A stretch of DNA of 64,000 nt, from NCBI RefSeq assembly GCF_900141805.1, contig NZ_FQYN01000006.1:248001-312000 (forward strand). Direction: 5' to 3'. Positions 25,471-33,580 of this stretch are shown here, in pieces; within the stretch, counting starts at the first letter, position 1; each line of letters starts with the position of its first letter. The position numbers and the translations under genes are program-made. The notes under the pieces were generated by a model. It ran no database searches, was not told the origin of the DNA, and saw only the letters and a list, made by a program, of their open reading frames with translations. The stretch comes from Hymenobacter daecheongensis DSM 21074. GTDB lineage: Bacteria > Bacteroidota > Bacteroidia > Cytophagales > Hymenobacteraceae.

Positions 25471-26251
25471 TTACGCAGAGCCATTTTGTCCGGTGCCAAG
25501 CTAACAACTCCGGGTCGGGCAAAAAACGCTTCCGCGCTGGCAGTCTCAGCATTTGCCCGTGAAAGCGCCCAAGCAATGCATCTGCCGCCGCAGCGTCAGA
25601 GCGACTTCCTGCCCGCACAGAAGGCACTACCTCTATCACATAGTCGTCGGGCCGAACAGTGAACAGACCTAATTCAAATGCGCGGTCATGTAGGGCATTT
25701 AGTGCAAGCCCGTTGCGCGGGTTCATTCGATTGGCTTCATCTTCGCTCCATGGCTTGATATGCCCTGCCACCAGTAGCGCTGGCTGATGCAGCCCCGTAA
25801 TGCAACAAGTATTGTCGTAGGCAGCCATAATGGTTTTGCGGAAAAACTGCTGATTGACCCGCACCTTTACCAACTGCTCTTTAACTCTACCAGCCGGCAC
25901 AGGCGGGAGTGGTTCATAATTAGCAGCCACCTCTTCTAGTGTAATATTCTGCTTGTATGCGAGCAGTTGTTCACTCTCGTACGCTCTGTCCGACCAGTCG
26001 GCATAAAACTCATTCCAGACCTGCTGGTCAAGTTCACTGGCATTGCTCATTCCGGCCCGGTTCAGACTAGGGTCGAGGCTAGCAAAGTTTATCAGCTTCA
26101 GCGCTACCGAATCAGGAGTACGATTGATAAGGCCGGCCAAAGCAATTATTTCCGGATTTCGGCTATGCATTCGGCCAAAAGGCAGTTTGCAATACAAGTT
26201 GATTGCCAGCAACAACTCGTCGCGAGTCCAAAGGCGTTGGCCAGGTTTCAT
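25466..26251 (-). CDS. HNH endonuclease, island B border
   Basis: A 261-residue protein with a C-terminal HNH_2-type core: CCITGLHQPALLVAGHIKPW, then NPRNGLALNALHDRAFELGL, giving the conserved A-x-H-I, N and H residues. This core is found in nucleases of restriction systems. The N-terminal 120 residues (MKPGQRLWTRDELLLAINLY) resemble a DNA-binding head of the same family. It converges on the island B operon exactly as the island A HNH gene converges on its operon. Confidence 0.88.
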   Translation of the reverse strand: MKPGQRLWTRDELLLAINLYCKLPFGRMHSRNPEIIALAGLINRTPDSVALKLINFASLDPSLNRAGMSNASELDQQVWNEFYADWSDRAYESEQLLAYKQNITLEEVAANYEPLPPVPAGRVKEQLVKVRVNQQFFRKTIMAAYDNTCCITGLHQPALLVAGHIKPWSEDEANRMNPRNGLALNALHDRAFELGLFTVRPDDYVIEVVPSVRAGSRSDAAAADALLGRFHGQMLRLPARKRFLPDPELLAWHRTKWLCVN

Positions 26252-26326
26252 TCAGAGCGGTATAAGGGCAGGCATGAGGAAGTAAGCGCAAAGTAGCACT
26301 CTTAAGCCTACCTGCCTCGCCAATAG

Positions 26327-27361
26327 CTACGCCTCTGGCGGCTCTGACACCCCCAGCGCAGCATCCAACTCTTCCGAAGTGGGCAAACTGCGGCGCAGCT
26401 CGGCGGGCAGGGTAGTGGTAAGCTGCCATTCGGCCACCCCGATGGGCTGGCTCAGCCCGCGCAGCGCGTACTCGGCCACCACCCGGTTTTGGCTCTTGCA
26501 TAGCACCAACCCGATGGTAGGCTGGTCGGTCGGGTGGCGCAGCAGGTCGTCGGCCGCTGCCAGGTAGAAATTCATCTTGCCGCTGTCCTCGGGCTTGAAC
26601 TCGCCCATCTTCAGGTCGATGATGACAAAGCACCGCAGTCGTAGGTGATAGAATACCAGGTCCAGGTAGTAGTCCTGCCCGCCGACCTCCAGACGGTATT
26701 GGCTGCCCACCAGCGCAAAGCCCTTGCCCAGTTCCAGCAGGAACGAGCGCACATGCTCGAGTAGCCCGCGCTCCAAATCCCGCTCCTTCGCCTCAGCGCC
26801 CAGGGAGAGAAAATCAAACGTGTACGGGTCCTTCAGAATCTGCTGCGCCAGCTCCGACTGTGGCGCGGGCAGCGTGCGACTAAAGTTGCTCACCGCCCGT
26901 CCCTGTCGGTGGTAGAGGCCGCTTTCCACCTGCACGGCCAGCACGTTGCGGCTCCAGCCGTTTTCACTGGTCTGCTGCACGTACCACGCCCGCTCGGCCG
27001 GGTCTTTCACCTTGTCCAGTAGCAGGCAGTTGTGGAACCACGGAATTTGTGCAGCAGCCTGCTGCACAATTGCCAGCTCCGGCCAGGCTACGGCAAAAGC
27101 CCTCATATACTTGAGGTTGCGGGGCGAGAAGCCCGACGCTTCCGGAAACTCCTGGCGCAGGTCCTGCGCCAGCTGCTCAACCACCTTAGCACCCCAGCCT
27201 TGCTGCTGCTGTCGTTGCAGAATCTGGTAGCCAATGCGCCAGTACAGCTGCACCAGCTCCGAATTCACCGCCAGCGCCGCCCGTACCTGCGTTTCGCGGA
27301 TGTGGCCCTTCAACTCAGCCAGGAACTGCGGATAGTCAGACGGTAGCGGGAGAGTAGGCAT
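26327..27361 (-). CDS. DUF1016/YhcG-type PD-(D/E)XK nuclease
   Basis: A 344-residue protein of the YhcG/DUF1016 family. I use ATG 27361 (MPTLPLPSDYPQF) rather than 27394. The N-terminal domain has the family hallmark SELVQLYWRIGYQIL and GFSPRNLKYMRAFA. The C-terminal nuclease core contains D in DYYLDLVFYH and D-x-K in FVIIDLKMGEF. Such proteins are common in defence islands and next to type I restriction genes; the precise role is unknown. It lies 75 bases upstream of the HNH gene on the same strand. Confidence 0.88.
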   Translation of the reverse strand: MPTLPLPSDYPQFLAELKGHIRETQVRAALAVNSELVQLYWRIGYQILQRQQQQGWGAKVVEQLAQDLRQEFPEASGFSPRNLKYMRAFAVAWPELAIVQQAAAQIPWFHNCLLLDKVKDPAERAWYVQQTSENGWSRNVLAVQVESGLYHRQGRAVSNFSRTLPAPQSELAQQILKDPYTFDFLSLGAEAKERDLERGLLEHVRSFLLELGKGFALVGSQYRLEVGGQDYYLDLVFYHLRLRCFVIIDLKMGEFKPEDSGKMNFYLAAADDLLRHPTDQPTIGLVLCKSQNRVVAEYALRGLSQPIGVAEWQLTTTLPAELRRSLPTSEELDAALGVSEPPEA

Positions 27362-27513
27362 AGGGCGAAGATAGAAAGCGGCTAAGGGAAGCAAAAGCGC
27401 ACCCCGAAATTACCCCTGCTTGTCACGCCACGCTGCAAAAGATTCTGCAGACGGTGTCTGCGGAATCACCTTCCATGCTGGCAGCACGCATTTGCTCGCT
27501 TACCTGCTCATGC

Positions 27514-27551
27514 AAAAGGCCGGCCCCCCACAAGGAGGAGCCGGCCTTACC
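27514..27551 (-). terminator. Terminator of the 28 kb gene pair
   Basis: GGCCGGC arms with a short loop, followed on the minus strand by a TTTT run, placed 25 bases after the stop of the gene at 27576. Confidence 0.7.
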
Positions 27552-27575
27552 GGTTATTGATACCCAGGAAAGCTG

Positions 27576-28028
27576 CTAATCCAGCGTTTCTGTTTCCCGC
27601 GCAGCTACCAGCACGGTATCCTTTTCCGGAGCAACAGCCATAGAAACCGGTGTCGGCGCGATAATCGGCGTACCCGCCACTAATTCACCAAACAGCGGGT
27701 TGGCCGGCAGCTCCTGGCCGCCGTTACCGTCCGGTATCTGGTTGTAAATGACGGCCTCCTCACCCGGTGTACTCTGCGCCAGATGGTCTTCCAGCACCTC
27801 CTGCCCGCTGTTGGCGTGCAGCGCCTGCGTGAGCAGGGTATAGGTGCTCACGTCGACGTTGTAGAGTTGGTTTAGCGCGTTCATCTGCATGGCCGCATCC
27901 TCGGCCGCGCCGATGGCGTCCGACAGCAGCTTGGTGTAGCGCCGGGCCTTCTGGTCGGCTTTGGCCCGCAAGCGGATGGCGCGCTTCATGCGACGCTTGA
28001 ATTGGGTCTGATAGGCAGTAAGTGCCAT
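27576..28028 (-). CDS. Hypothetical protein, partner of the 28112 gene
   Basis: A 150-residue protein; I choose ATG 28028 (MALTAYQTQFKRRMKRAIRL) because the upstream extension is Phe/Pro-rich and atypical. It is basic and helical at the start, with a helix (SDAIGAAEDAAMQMNALNQL) in the middle and an Ala/Thr/Pro-rich end. No family recognised. It lies 83 bases downstream of the 28112 gene on the same strand, and the two look like a pair. Confidence 0.55.
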   Translation of the reverse strand: MALTAYQTQFKRRMKRAIRLRAKADQKARRYTKLLSDAIGAAEDAAMQMNALNQLYNVDVSTYTLLTQALHANSGQEVLEDHLAQSTPGEEAVIYNQIPDGNGGQELPANPLFGELVAGTPIIAPTPVSMAVAPEKDTVLVAARETETLD

Positions 28029-28111
28029 GATGTGAAAAGGTAAAAGATGAAAGGGAAAGAAAAACGGCCAGCCATATTCGGCCGGCCGCTTCGTGCCGCT
28101 CACGGCTTGGC

Positions 28112-28858
28112 TTAAGCCACGTACTCAATGGCCAGCGGGTTCGTGCTGTTGTTGTTCAGGGCGTAGAACTTACCGTTAATCTGCTGGTAGAAGTTGATGC
28201 CTACCACGCCCACCACTAGGTTAGCAGCCGTTGGAGCCGCCGGGAAGCTGGCCACTACTGACTGATTCACCAGAGCCGCGCTGTTGATGGGCAGAATGCC
28301 CAGCGGAGCGGCCACCACGGCGTTGGTGAAGGTCAGCGTCTCCATGTCCAGGTCCGAAGCGGCAAAAATCACCTCGAAGTGCGTAGCGCCCTGCGGAGCC
28401 GCAATATCCGAGGCCGGGTTCAGCGCCGGAATGCTCATGGTTACATCAGCACCCGCACCCGTCACCTCGTAAGGGAAGTACATGGTCTGGCCGATACCAG
28501 CCCCCGCGTTGAAGTTGAAGCCCAGCAGCGGAGCCGAGTTGCCCGAGTCGAACACGCGCTGGCCCCGGTCGTTCGTATCGTCGAGGCCGATGACTTCGCG
28601 CATCACTTTCGTGAGGCGGGCCGCCAGCTGACTGTCGCTGGCCGAGGCAATGGCCACGCGCAGCGAGTCGCGGAGCAGCTTGCTGTACTTGGCGGCCAGA
28701 CCAAATTCGGCCGCGTTTTCGCGGGTTCGCGCCCGGCTCGGGGCGTTGGCGAAGGCCGCCTTGTCGCTGGCCGGCTTTTGGGAGATGTTCCCGTTTTTGC
28801 TGAACACCAAGCCCCCTACGGTGCCCTGGATGCCAATAATGCCCGTTTGACGTGCCAT
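28112..28858 (-). CDS. Bacteroidota-specific protein of unknown function (DUF6266-like)
   Basis: A 248-residue protein. The start MARQTGIIGIQGTVGGLVFS and the block SRARTRENAAEFGLAAKYSK are the signature of a family found widely in Bacteroidota, often called DUF6266, whose function is unknown. The C-terminal half is beta-rich (FEVIFAASDLDMETLTF), suggesting an Ig-like or jelly-roll fold. There is no signal peptide. Within a mobile element a structural or surface role can be guessed, but nothing proves it. Confidence 0.65.
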   Translation of the reverse strand: MARQTGIIGIQGTVGGLVFSKNGNISQKPASDKAAFANAPSRARTRENAAEFGLAAKYSKLLRDSLRVAIASASDSQLAARLTKVMREVIGLDDTNDRGQRVFDSGNSAPLLGFNFNAGAGIGQTMYFPYEVTGAGADVTMSIPALNPASDIAAPQGATHFEVIFAASDLDMETLTFTNAVVAAPLGILPINSAALVNQSVVASFPAAPTAANLVVGVVGINFYQQINGKFYALNNNSTNPLAIEYVA

Positions 28859-28923
28859 AGTAGTAAGTTGTTAGAAGTTGAAAATCTGTTTGTGTCGTGG
28901 CTGCTTGCGCTTATGCGACGTTG

Positions 28924-29508
28924 CTACCAGGTGCAGCCCACCCCGTAGCGTCGCTTGTTTTTGTAGTTGAGTTTGCGCCACTGGCGCGGCATGAGCACAC
29001 CCACGGCCCCGCATTTCCAGAGCCCGCGCCGTCCGGCCACTGCCGCTGCCTGCTGCGCGGCGCGGCCCGCTACCCGACGCTTCGGGTCGAAGGCCCACGC
29101 CCAGCCCCGCACCACCAGCAGCGAGTCCAGCGCCAGAGCAGGCGTGCCGGCTACTGGCAGCCGCACCGTGGCTAGGGTCCGCCCATAGAGGTCCACGCCG
29201 CGCCGCGAAATCAGCACTTGCCGCTTCGGCCGCAGCAGCTGCGCCACCGAGTCGCCTGCCTGCTGTCCGTAGGGCTGGTCTGGCTCCGGCGCATCCACGC
29301 CCATTAGCCGCACCCGGTATGTCACGCCACCGGCCAGCACGTCGTAAGTATCGGCGTCCACCACCCGCACCATGCGCCCCACTTCCTGCGTCGGCGCAGT
29401 CCCCCCTGGCTGGTCGGCAGACAGGCTATTTACGGCTGCTTCCCCCAACCCGAAACCAGCGGCAACCATTAGCAACCACCCGCTGATATACAGTGCTTTA
29501 TCTTTCAT
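28924..29508 (-). CDS. Thermonuclease-family (SNase-like) nuclease
   Basis: A 194-residue protein with a staphylococcal-nuclease-like OB-fold domain. Active-site positions align: D51 (VVDADTYDV), R67 and D72 (RVRLMGVDAPE), E75, and R110 (VDLYGRTLA). An N-terminal hydrophobic stretch (LYISGWLLMVAAGFGLG) is a signal peptide or membrane anchor, so the nuclease probably acts in the periplasm or outside. It could degrade incoming or extracellular DNA. It is divergent from the small gene at 29579. Confidence 0.85.
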   Translation of the reverse strand: MKDKALYISGWLLMVAAGFGLGEAAVNSLSADQPGGTAPTQEVGRMVRVVDADTYDVLAGGVTYRVRLMGVDAPEPDQPYGQQAGDSVAQLLRPKRQVLISRRGVDLYGRTLATVRLPVAGTPALALDSLLVVRGWAWAFDPKRRVAGRAAQQAAAVAGRRGLWKCGAVGVLMPRQWRKLNYKNKRRYGVGCTW

Positions 29509-29578
29509 GGCACGAACCTACAACCGGCTTTTTACCGTTGTATATTCGTCTGTCCAACCAGCCCCAATCCGCCCCCAG

Positions 29579-29794
29579 ATGCCCCAGGTTTGCCTCTACC
29601 CCAAAGACGTTGCCCGGCTTACCGGTACCGGCTACGACGCCGGCAAGCGCCTCCTGCAGCGCATCCGTACCAAGCTGCGCAAACCCGCCCGGGCCTACGT
29701 TTCCATAGCCGAATTCTGCGCGTACACGAGCCTGCCGGAGGCCGAAGTAGCCGCCGCACTTAACGGAACGTCGGCGCCAGCCAACCGAGGCTGA
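29579..29794 (+). CDS. Small hypothetical protein, possible DNA-binding
   Basis: A 71-residue protein. ATG 29579 is preferred to 29507, which would overlap the divergent nuclease start and remove any promoter space. LYPKDVARLTGTGYDAGKRL then RAYVSIAEFCAYTSLPEAEV looks like two short helical units, in the style of excisionase-like proteins. A weak promoter-like TATATTCG lies about 25 bases upstream. Confidence 0.5.
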   Translation: MPQVCLYPKDVARLTGTGYDAGKRLLQRIRTKLRKPARAYVSIAEFCAYTSLPEAEVAAALNGTSAPANRG

Positions 29795-29955
29795 AGGCAG
29801 GACGGAGGCAGTCTGCAGGCACCTTGCGCCCGCGTCGTACATTCGCCGGAGGCTTGTCGGGTTTATGAACGATTCACGGCTCAGTCAACCGCTGACCAGC
29901 AGGCTAAGCTCAAACCAAACAGACCCGGTAATACTTCAGCTACACCCTGTGTGCA

Positions 29956-30291
29956 ATGGCCTCTACTCCGGAATTTGTCGAATTTGTCGTTGAGCAGATG
30001 AACAACTCCGGCCACGTTACCGCCAGGAAGATGTTTGGGGAGTATACCCTGTACTGGGACGGTAAGCCCTTTGCCCTTGTTTGTGACAACAAGCTGTACA
30101 TCAAGCCTACTGTAGCGGGACGAGCTTTTTTATCAGAAGTGACCGAGGCCGCGCCTTACCCAGGCGCAAAGCCTTGCTTCCTGATTGAAGAGCAGTTGGA
30201 GGACCAGGAGTGGCTGACAAATCTGGCCCGCCTGACGGTGGAAGAATTGCCGGAGCCCAACCCCAAAACTAAAAAGCAGCGCGGCGGCTAG
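29956..30291 (+). CDS. TfoX/Sxy N-terminal-domain protein
   Basis: A 111-residue protein with the TfoX N-terminal domain: MFGEYTLYWDGKPFALVCDN and LYIKPTV, ending in a lysine-rich tail. In gammaproteobacteria TfoX/Sxy is a competence regulator; single-domain versions in Bacteroidota are mostly uncharacterised. It lies just inside the integrase end of the element, 22 bases from the convergent integrase stop, and could be cargo or a remnant of the host. Confidence 0.8.
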   Translation: MASTPEFVEFVVEQMNNSGHVTARKMFGEYTLYWDGKPFALVCDNKLYIKPTVAGRAFLSEVTEAAPYPGAKPCFLIEEQLEDQEWLTNLARLTVEELPEPNPKTKKQRGG

Positions 30292-30312
30292 TAGCTACGC
30301 AAACAATACCGT

Positions 30313-31686
30313 CTACCGCGCCGGCTCCCCGTCGTACCACTCGCCCAGAATCTTCTCCCAGGCCTTCAACACGTCCGGGGCCAGCAACCGGGCTTTGTCC
30401 TTGGCGTAACGGTCCGTCACATCTTCCTCGGCGTGCCCGAGCACGAGCCTGGCCAGCCCCTTGTTTCCGTTGCTGACCTGTTTAAGCAGCGTGCCGGCGG
30501 TGTGTCGCGCCGTATGGGTGCCAATCACCTGATAAACCGGCCGCCAGTTGTGTACCACCTTGCCGCCCGTAATCAGCCGGTCGTCCCATTCCCGCGTGAG
30601 CCCGGCGGCTTGCGCCACCTCCTTAATCATGTCGCCGCGGTGTTGCCAGGTACGCGCCGGGAAATGCCACTTCCAATGCTCACCAATCCTGACCGCAATG
30701 GGCGGCAGCGGAACGGCCGCATCATTGCCCGTTTTTCCCTGCGCATGGAGCAGCGCCGGCACTTGGCTGCCATCTTCCAGCGTGAGCGTGATACGCTCGC
30801 GCACGTCGAATTTTTCCAGGTCCTCGTAGCGCCGCCCGCTGAATAGCTGGAACAGCCACCGGTCCCGCTCTTCGGCCAAGACCTCGGAAGTCGGCCGCCA
30901 CCGAATCAGCTTGCGCACTTCCTCAATTTCCAGGTCCAGCTGCGGCGCGTTCTTGGCCGAGTATTGCAGCCAAGCCATATCATGGGGCAGCCCCAGCTGT
31001 TCCAGGCACTTGCGCAGGCCGCCAAAATGCACCTTGATGGTCGCGTCGGACTTCTGCAGGTCCAGCAGGTGCTGCTGGTACTCCTTGGCCACTTTCTGCG
31101 TCACCTGGTCCGGCCGCAGGTCGGGCTGCCAGCTTTCCATCATCGTAGCCAGCTGGTCGTACTTGCGGAGCGAGTCCTTGGCCAGGTTGCGGTTTTCGGC
31201 CTTCCACTCTTCCAGTACCTGCCGGAAGGTGCGGCTTGCCACTGCCGGCGCTGCTACCGGCACCGGTGCAGGCATAACCGCCGCAGGGTACAGCGCCGCC
31301 ACGAGCGCCGCTTTGCTCACCTGCGCGTAAGGGGCCGCATCAAAAAGCCGGTTGAATGTGTCGATAACATTCTTCTCCAGGGCTCCCAGCCGGGCGTTGA
31401 TGTTCGTAACCGTATCCGGGTGCGTGGGAATGCCGGCTTCCTCCTCCTTCGGTGTCAGGCGTCGCCCGCCCAGCGCGCGCTGGCCTTTGGCATCCCACAT
31501 CACTTCCATCTCCTCGCCCTTGCCCGGTCGCGCCAGTAAAACCCGCTCCCCGGTGTCTGTCTGAAGCTCCTGACCGTGCCAGCGGGTCGTTAGCCGCACA
31601 GGGCACCGCCCCAGTTTATCGGCTTCTGCGACCCGTGGATAGAACCGAACACTGATTTTTCGCTTGAACAGCTTGGGCGTCTCCAT
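30313..31686 (-). CDS. int: Tyrosine site-specific integrase
   Basis: A 457-residue tyrosine recombinase (ATG 31686, METPKLFKRK; an upstream ATG at 31764 would add a repeat-encoded extension). The Bacteroidota-type N-terminal arm domain (KISVRFYPRVAEADKLGRCP) is followed by a SAM-like core-binding domain and the catalytic domain. Catalytic residues are R in SGRRYEDL (near 284), H-x-x-R in HTARHTAG (near 393), H in LVLGHAEE and the nucleophile Y in VTDRYAKD (near 425). It lies next to tRNA-Asn, so it very likely integrates the element into the 3' end of that gene. Confidence 0.93.
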   Translation of the reverse strand: METPKLFKRKISVRFYPRVAEADKLGRCPVRLTTRWHGQELQTDTGERVLLARPGKGEEMEVMWDAKGQRALGGRRLTPKEEEAGIPTHPDTVTNINARLGALEKNVIDTFNRLFDAAPYAQVSKAALVAALYPAAVMPAPVPVAAPAVASRTFRQVLEEWKAENRNLAKDSLRKYDQLATMMESWQPDLRPDQVTQKVAKEYQQHLLDLQKSDATIKVHFGGLRKCLEQLGLPHDMAWLQYSAKNAPQLDLEIEEVRKLIRWRPTSEVLAEERDRWLFQLFSGRRYEDLEKFDVRERITLTLEDGSQVPALLHAQGKTGNDAAVPLPPIAVRIGEHWKWHFPARTWQHRGDMIKEVAQAAGLTREWDDRLITGGKVVHNWRPVYQVIGTHTARHTAGTLLKQVSNGNKGLARLVLGHAEEDVTDRYAKDKARLLAPDVLKAWEKILGEWYDGEPAR

Positions 31687-31691
31687 ATTGC

Positions 31692-31725
31692 TTCGTCCCG
31701 GTTTTCGTCCTGCTTTCCGTCCCGG
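31692..31725. repeat. Three tandem 10-11-base repeats before the integrase
   Basis: TTCGTCCCGG (31692-31701), TTCGTCCTGC (31704-31713) and TTCCGTCCCGG (31715-31725) lie between the integrase start and the tRNA gene. Spacing of one helical turn suggests arm-type integrase binding sites. Read as protein in the longer frame they would give a basic GRK-rich extension. Confidence 0.55.
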
Positions 31726-31832
31726 TTTATATCCAAAGATAACCGAAGACGGCCGGAGTACCAAATCAAAAACCGCCCGCAGTGGCTGGAAACGAAGAAT
31801 GCCCGCCGGTTAGGGCGGGCATTCATAGGTAT

Positions 31833-31909
31833 TGGCGCTCCCTCCTGGGCTCGAACCAGGGACCCTCTGATTAACAGTCAGATGCTCTAACCGGCTGAGC
31901 TAAGGAAGC
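31833..31909 (-). tRNA. tRNA-Asn (GTT), integration site of the element
   Basis: On the minus strand a full cloverleaf can be drawn: acceptor GCTTCCT pairs with AGGGAGC, the T arm contains GGTTCGAGCC-type sequence, and the anticodon GTT is at 31873-31875. CCA is encoded at 31833-31835. The 3' end faces the integrase. No second copy of the 3' end was seen leftward in the window, so the other attachment site lies before position 1. Confidence 0.95.
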
Positions 31910-32005
31910 GGTTATGGCGACGTTTATGTGTCGTTGCGGGTGCAATATTAGAGCAAAACCAAACCCTGTGCAAGCAATAGCCTAAAAAAATATTGCGACA
32001 ATAGC

Positions 32006-32452
32006 CTAGTTCGTGATTGTCAGGATGCTACCGGAGAGAGCCGTGCTGTACTGACGCAGCGGGCGGGCCGCTGGGCCGGACTGGGGCTGACCTTGCAGAT
32101 CGAACTGGGAGCCGCAGCAGGCATCTTTCAGAAACAGCCGGGAAGGGTCAATGCTCACGCGGGCGCAGGTGTCGGTGGCCCGGTAGGGGCAGTTGCGCTC
32201 GAAGGCGAGGTAGGTGCTGGCGTTCTGCCGGACCACAATCAGGCCGCGCACGCCGCCTTTGGCGTACGCGGCCCCATTGTTCGTGCGGAGCGCCACGTAT
32301 TCCTGATTGGTCAGGTTGATGGGCGTGCTGAAAGCGGCCAGCGGAATCTGCGGGTCGTTTTCGGTGGAGGTGGAGCCGCAGGCGGCCAAGACCAGCTGGG
32401 AGCCAAACAGGGCCACCGCCGCCACAGCCCGCAGAGTAGACGAAAGCTTCAT
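32006..32452 (-). CDS. Lipoprotein with degenerate Rieske-like domain
   Basis: A 148-residue lipoprotein (ATG 32452; lipobox LVLAAC with C25). The domain ends with the Rieske-like tail GSQFDLQGQPQSGPAARPL, but the [2Fe-2S] ligands are not conserved: the first C-x-H becomes C88-P-Y, and the second C-x-x-H becomes D110-A-C-C113. Cysteines C88, C96, C112 and C113 remain. It might bind a different metal or none. It is the first host gene beyond the tRNA and faces pheS on the same strand. Confidence 0.7.
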   Translation of the reverse strand: MKLSSTLRAVAAVALFGSQLVLAACGSTSTENDPQIPLAAFSTPINLTNQEYVALRTNNGAAYAKGGVRGLIVVRQNASTYLAFERNCPYRATDTCARVSIDPSRLFLKDACCGSQFDLQGQPQSGPAARPLRQYSTALSGSILTITN

Positions 32453-32524
32453 GGGAACAGGCATAGCACGTTGAAAGCGAAACAGCGAAGTCATACGGAA
32501 ACCCTGTAACCAATGCCCGGCAGA

Positions 32525-33565
32525 TTAAGCTCCCTCGAACTGCCGCAAAAACCGCTGGTCATTCTCCGTGAACAAGCGCAGATCCTTAATCTGGTATTTC
32601 AGCATCGTGATGCGCTCGATGCCCATGCCCCAGGCGTAGCCGGAAAAAACCTCCGGGTCGATGCCGGATTGCGTCAGCACATTGGGGTCTACCATGCCGC
32701 AGCCCCCGATTTCGACCCAGCCCGTGTGCTTGCAGATGTTGCAGCCCGTGCCCTTGCAGATTAAGCAGGTGATGTCGATTTCGGCGCTGGGCTCGGTGAA
32801 GGGGAAAAACGACGGGCGGAAGCGGATCTGAATATCGGCCCCGAACATTTCCTGCACGAAGTAATAAACGGTCTGCTTCAGGTCGGCGAAGCTCACGCCT
32901 TCATCAATGAAAATGCCCTCGATCTGATGAAACATCATGTGGGCGCGGGCCGAGATGGCCTCGTTGCGGTAAACGCGGCCGGGCATAATGCTACGGATCG
33001 GCGGCTTCTGTGACTCCATCACGCGCACCTGCACGGTGCTGGTGTGGGTGCGGAGCAGAAAGTCGTGGGTGGGGTTGGCGGCATCGCGGGCCACGAAGAA
33101 CGTGTCCTGCATGTCGCGGGCGGGGTGGTTTTCGGGGAAGTTGAGGGCGGTGAAGTTGTGCCAGTCATCCTCTATTTCGGGGCCTTCGGCTACGTTGAAG
33201 CCGATGCGGGAAAAAATGCGCACCATTTCCTCGCGCACCAGGCTCAGCGGGTGGCGCGTGCCCAGGACATTGGGCACCGTAGGCAGCGTGTAGTCGAACG
33301 TGGGGTCGGCGGGAGTGTTCTGAGTGGCTTCCTCCAGCTCCTGCCGGCGCTGCTCAAAACGCTCCAGCGCGGCTTGCTTCAGCTGATTCAGCTCCTGGCC
33401 CACAGCGCGCCGCTGCTCGGGGGCTACGGTCTTGAGCTGGTCGAAAAGGTCGGCGAGCTGGCCCTTGCGGCCGGTGAAGGCCAGGCGAAACTGCTCCAGC
33501 TGCTCGGGCGTGGTGAGGTCGTACGCTGCTATCTCGGCGCGGAGGCGATTAATTTGATCCTGCAT
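32525..33565 (-). CDS. pheS: Phenylalanine-tRNA ligase alpha subunit
   Basis: A 346-residue class II aminoacyl-tRNA synthetase subunit that charges tRNA-Phe with PheT. An N-terminal coiled coil (residues 1-90) is followed by the catalytic core: FRPSFFPFTEPSAEIDI, the cysteine-containing CLICKGTGCNICKHTGW, and motif 3 GYAWGMGIERITML near the C-terminus. Length is typical. pheT is not in the window, as is common in Bacteroidota. A consensus -7 element lies only seven bases before the ATG. Confidence 0.97.
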   Translation of the reverse strand: MQDQINRLRAEIAAYDLTTPEQLEQFRLAFTGRKGQLADLFDQLKTVAPEQRRAVGQELNQLKQAALERFEQRRQELEEATQNTPADPTFDYTLPTVPNVLGTRHPLSLVREEMVRIFSRIGFNVAEGPEIEDDWHNFTALNFPENHPARDMQDTFFVARDAANPTHDFLLRTHTSTVQVRVMESQKPPIRSIMPGRVYRNEAISARAHMMFHQIEGIFIDEGVSFADLKQTVYYFVQEMFGADIQIRFRPSFFPFTEPSAEIDITCLICKGTGCNICKHTGWVEIGGCGMVDPNVLTQSGIDPEVFSGYAWGMGIERITMLKYQIKDLRLFTENDQRFLRQFEGA

Positions 33566-33572
33566 AGTACTG

Positions 33573-33580
33573 CAAAGGTA
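33573..33580 (-). promoter_or_regulatory. -7 element of pheS
   Basis: On the minus strand TACCTTTG ends seven bases before the pheS ATG, a match to TAnnTTTG. The expected transcription start falls at or next to the start codon, so the mRNA is probably leaderless or nearly so. The -33 element is poor. Confidence 0.55.

Noticed and set aside
31687..31764. Longer integrase start at 31764
   Set aside because: The extra 26 residues are encoded by the tandem repeats and do not look like the family N-terminus; ATG 31686 gives the typical start.
1..31833. Second copy of the tRNA-Asn 3' end (left attachment site)
   Set aside because: I looked for the 3' end of the tRNA in the left part and did not find it; it is assumed to lie outside the window.
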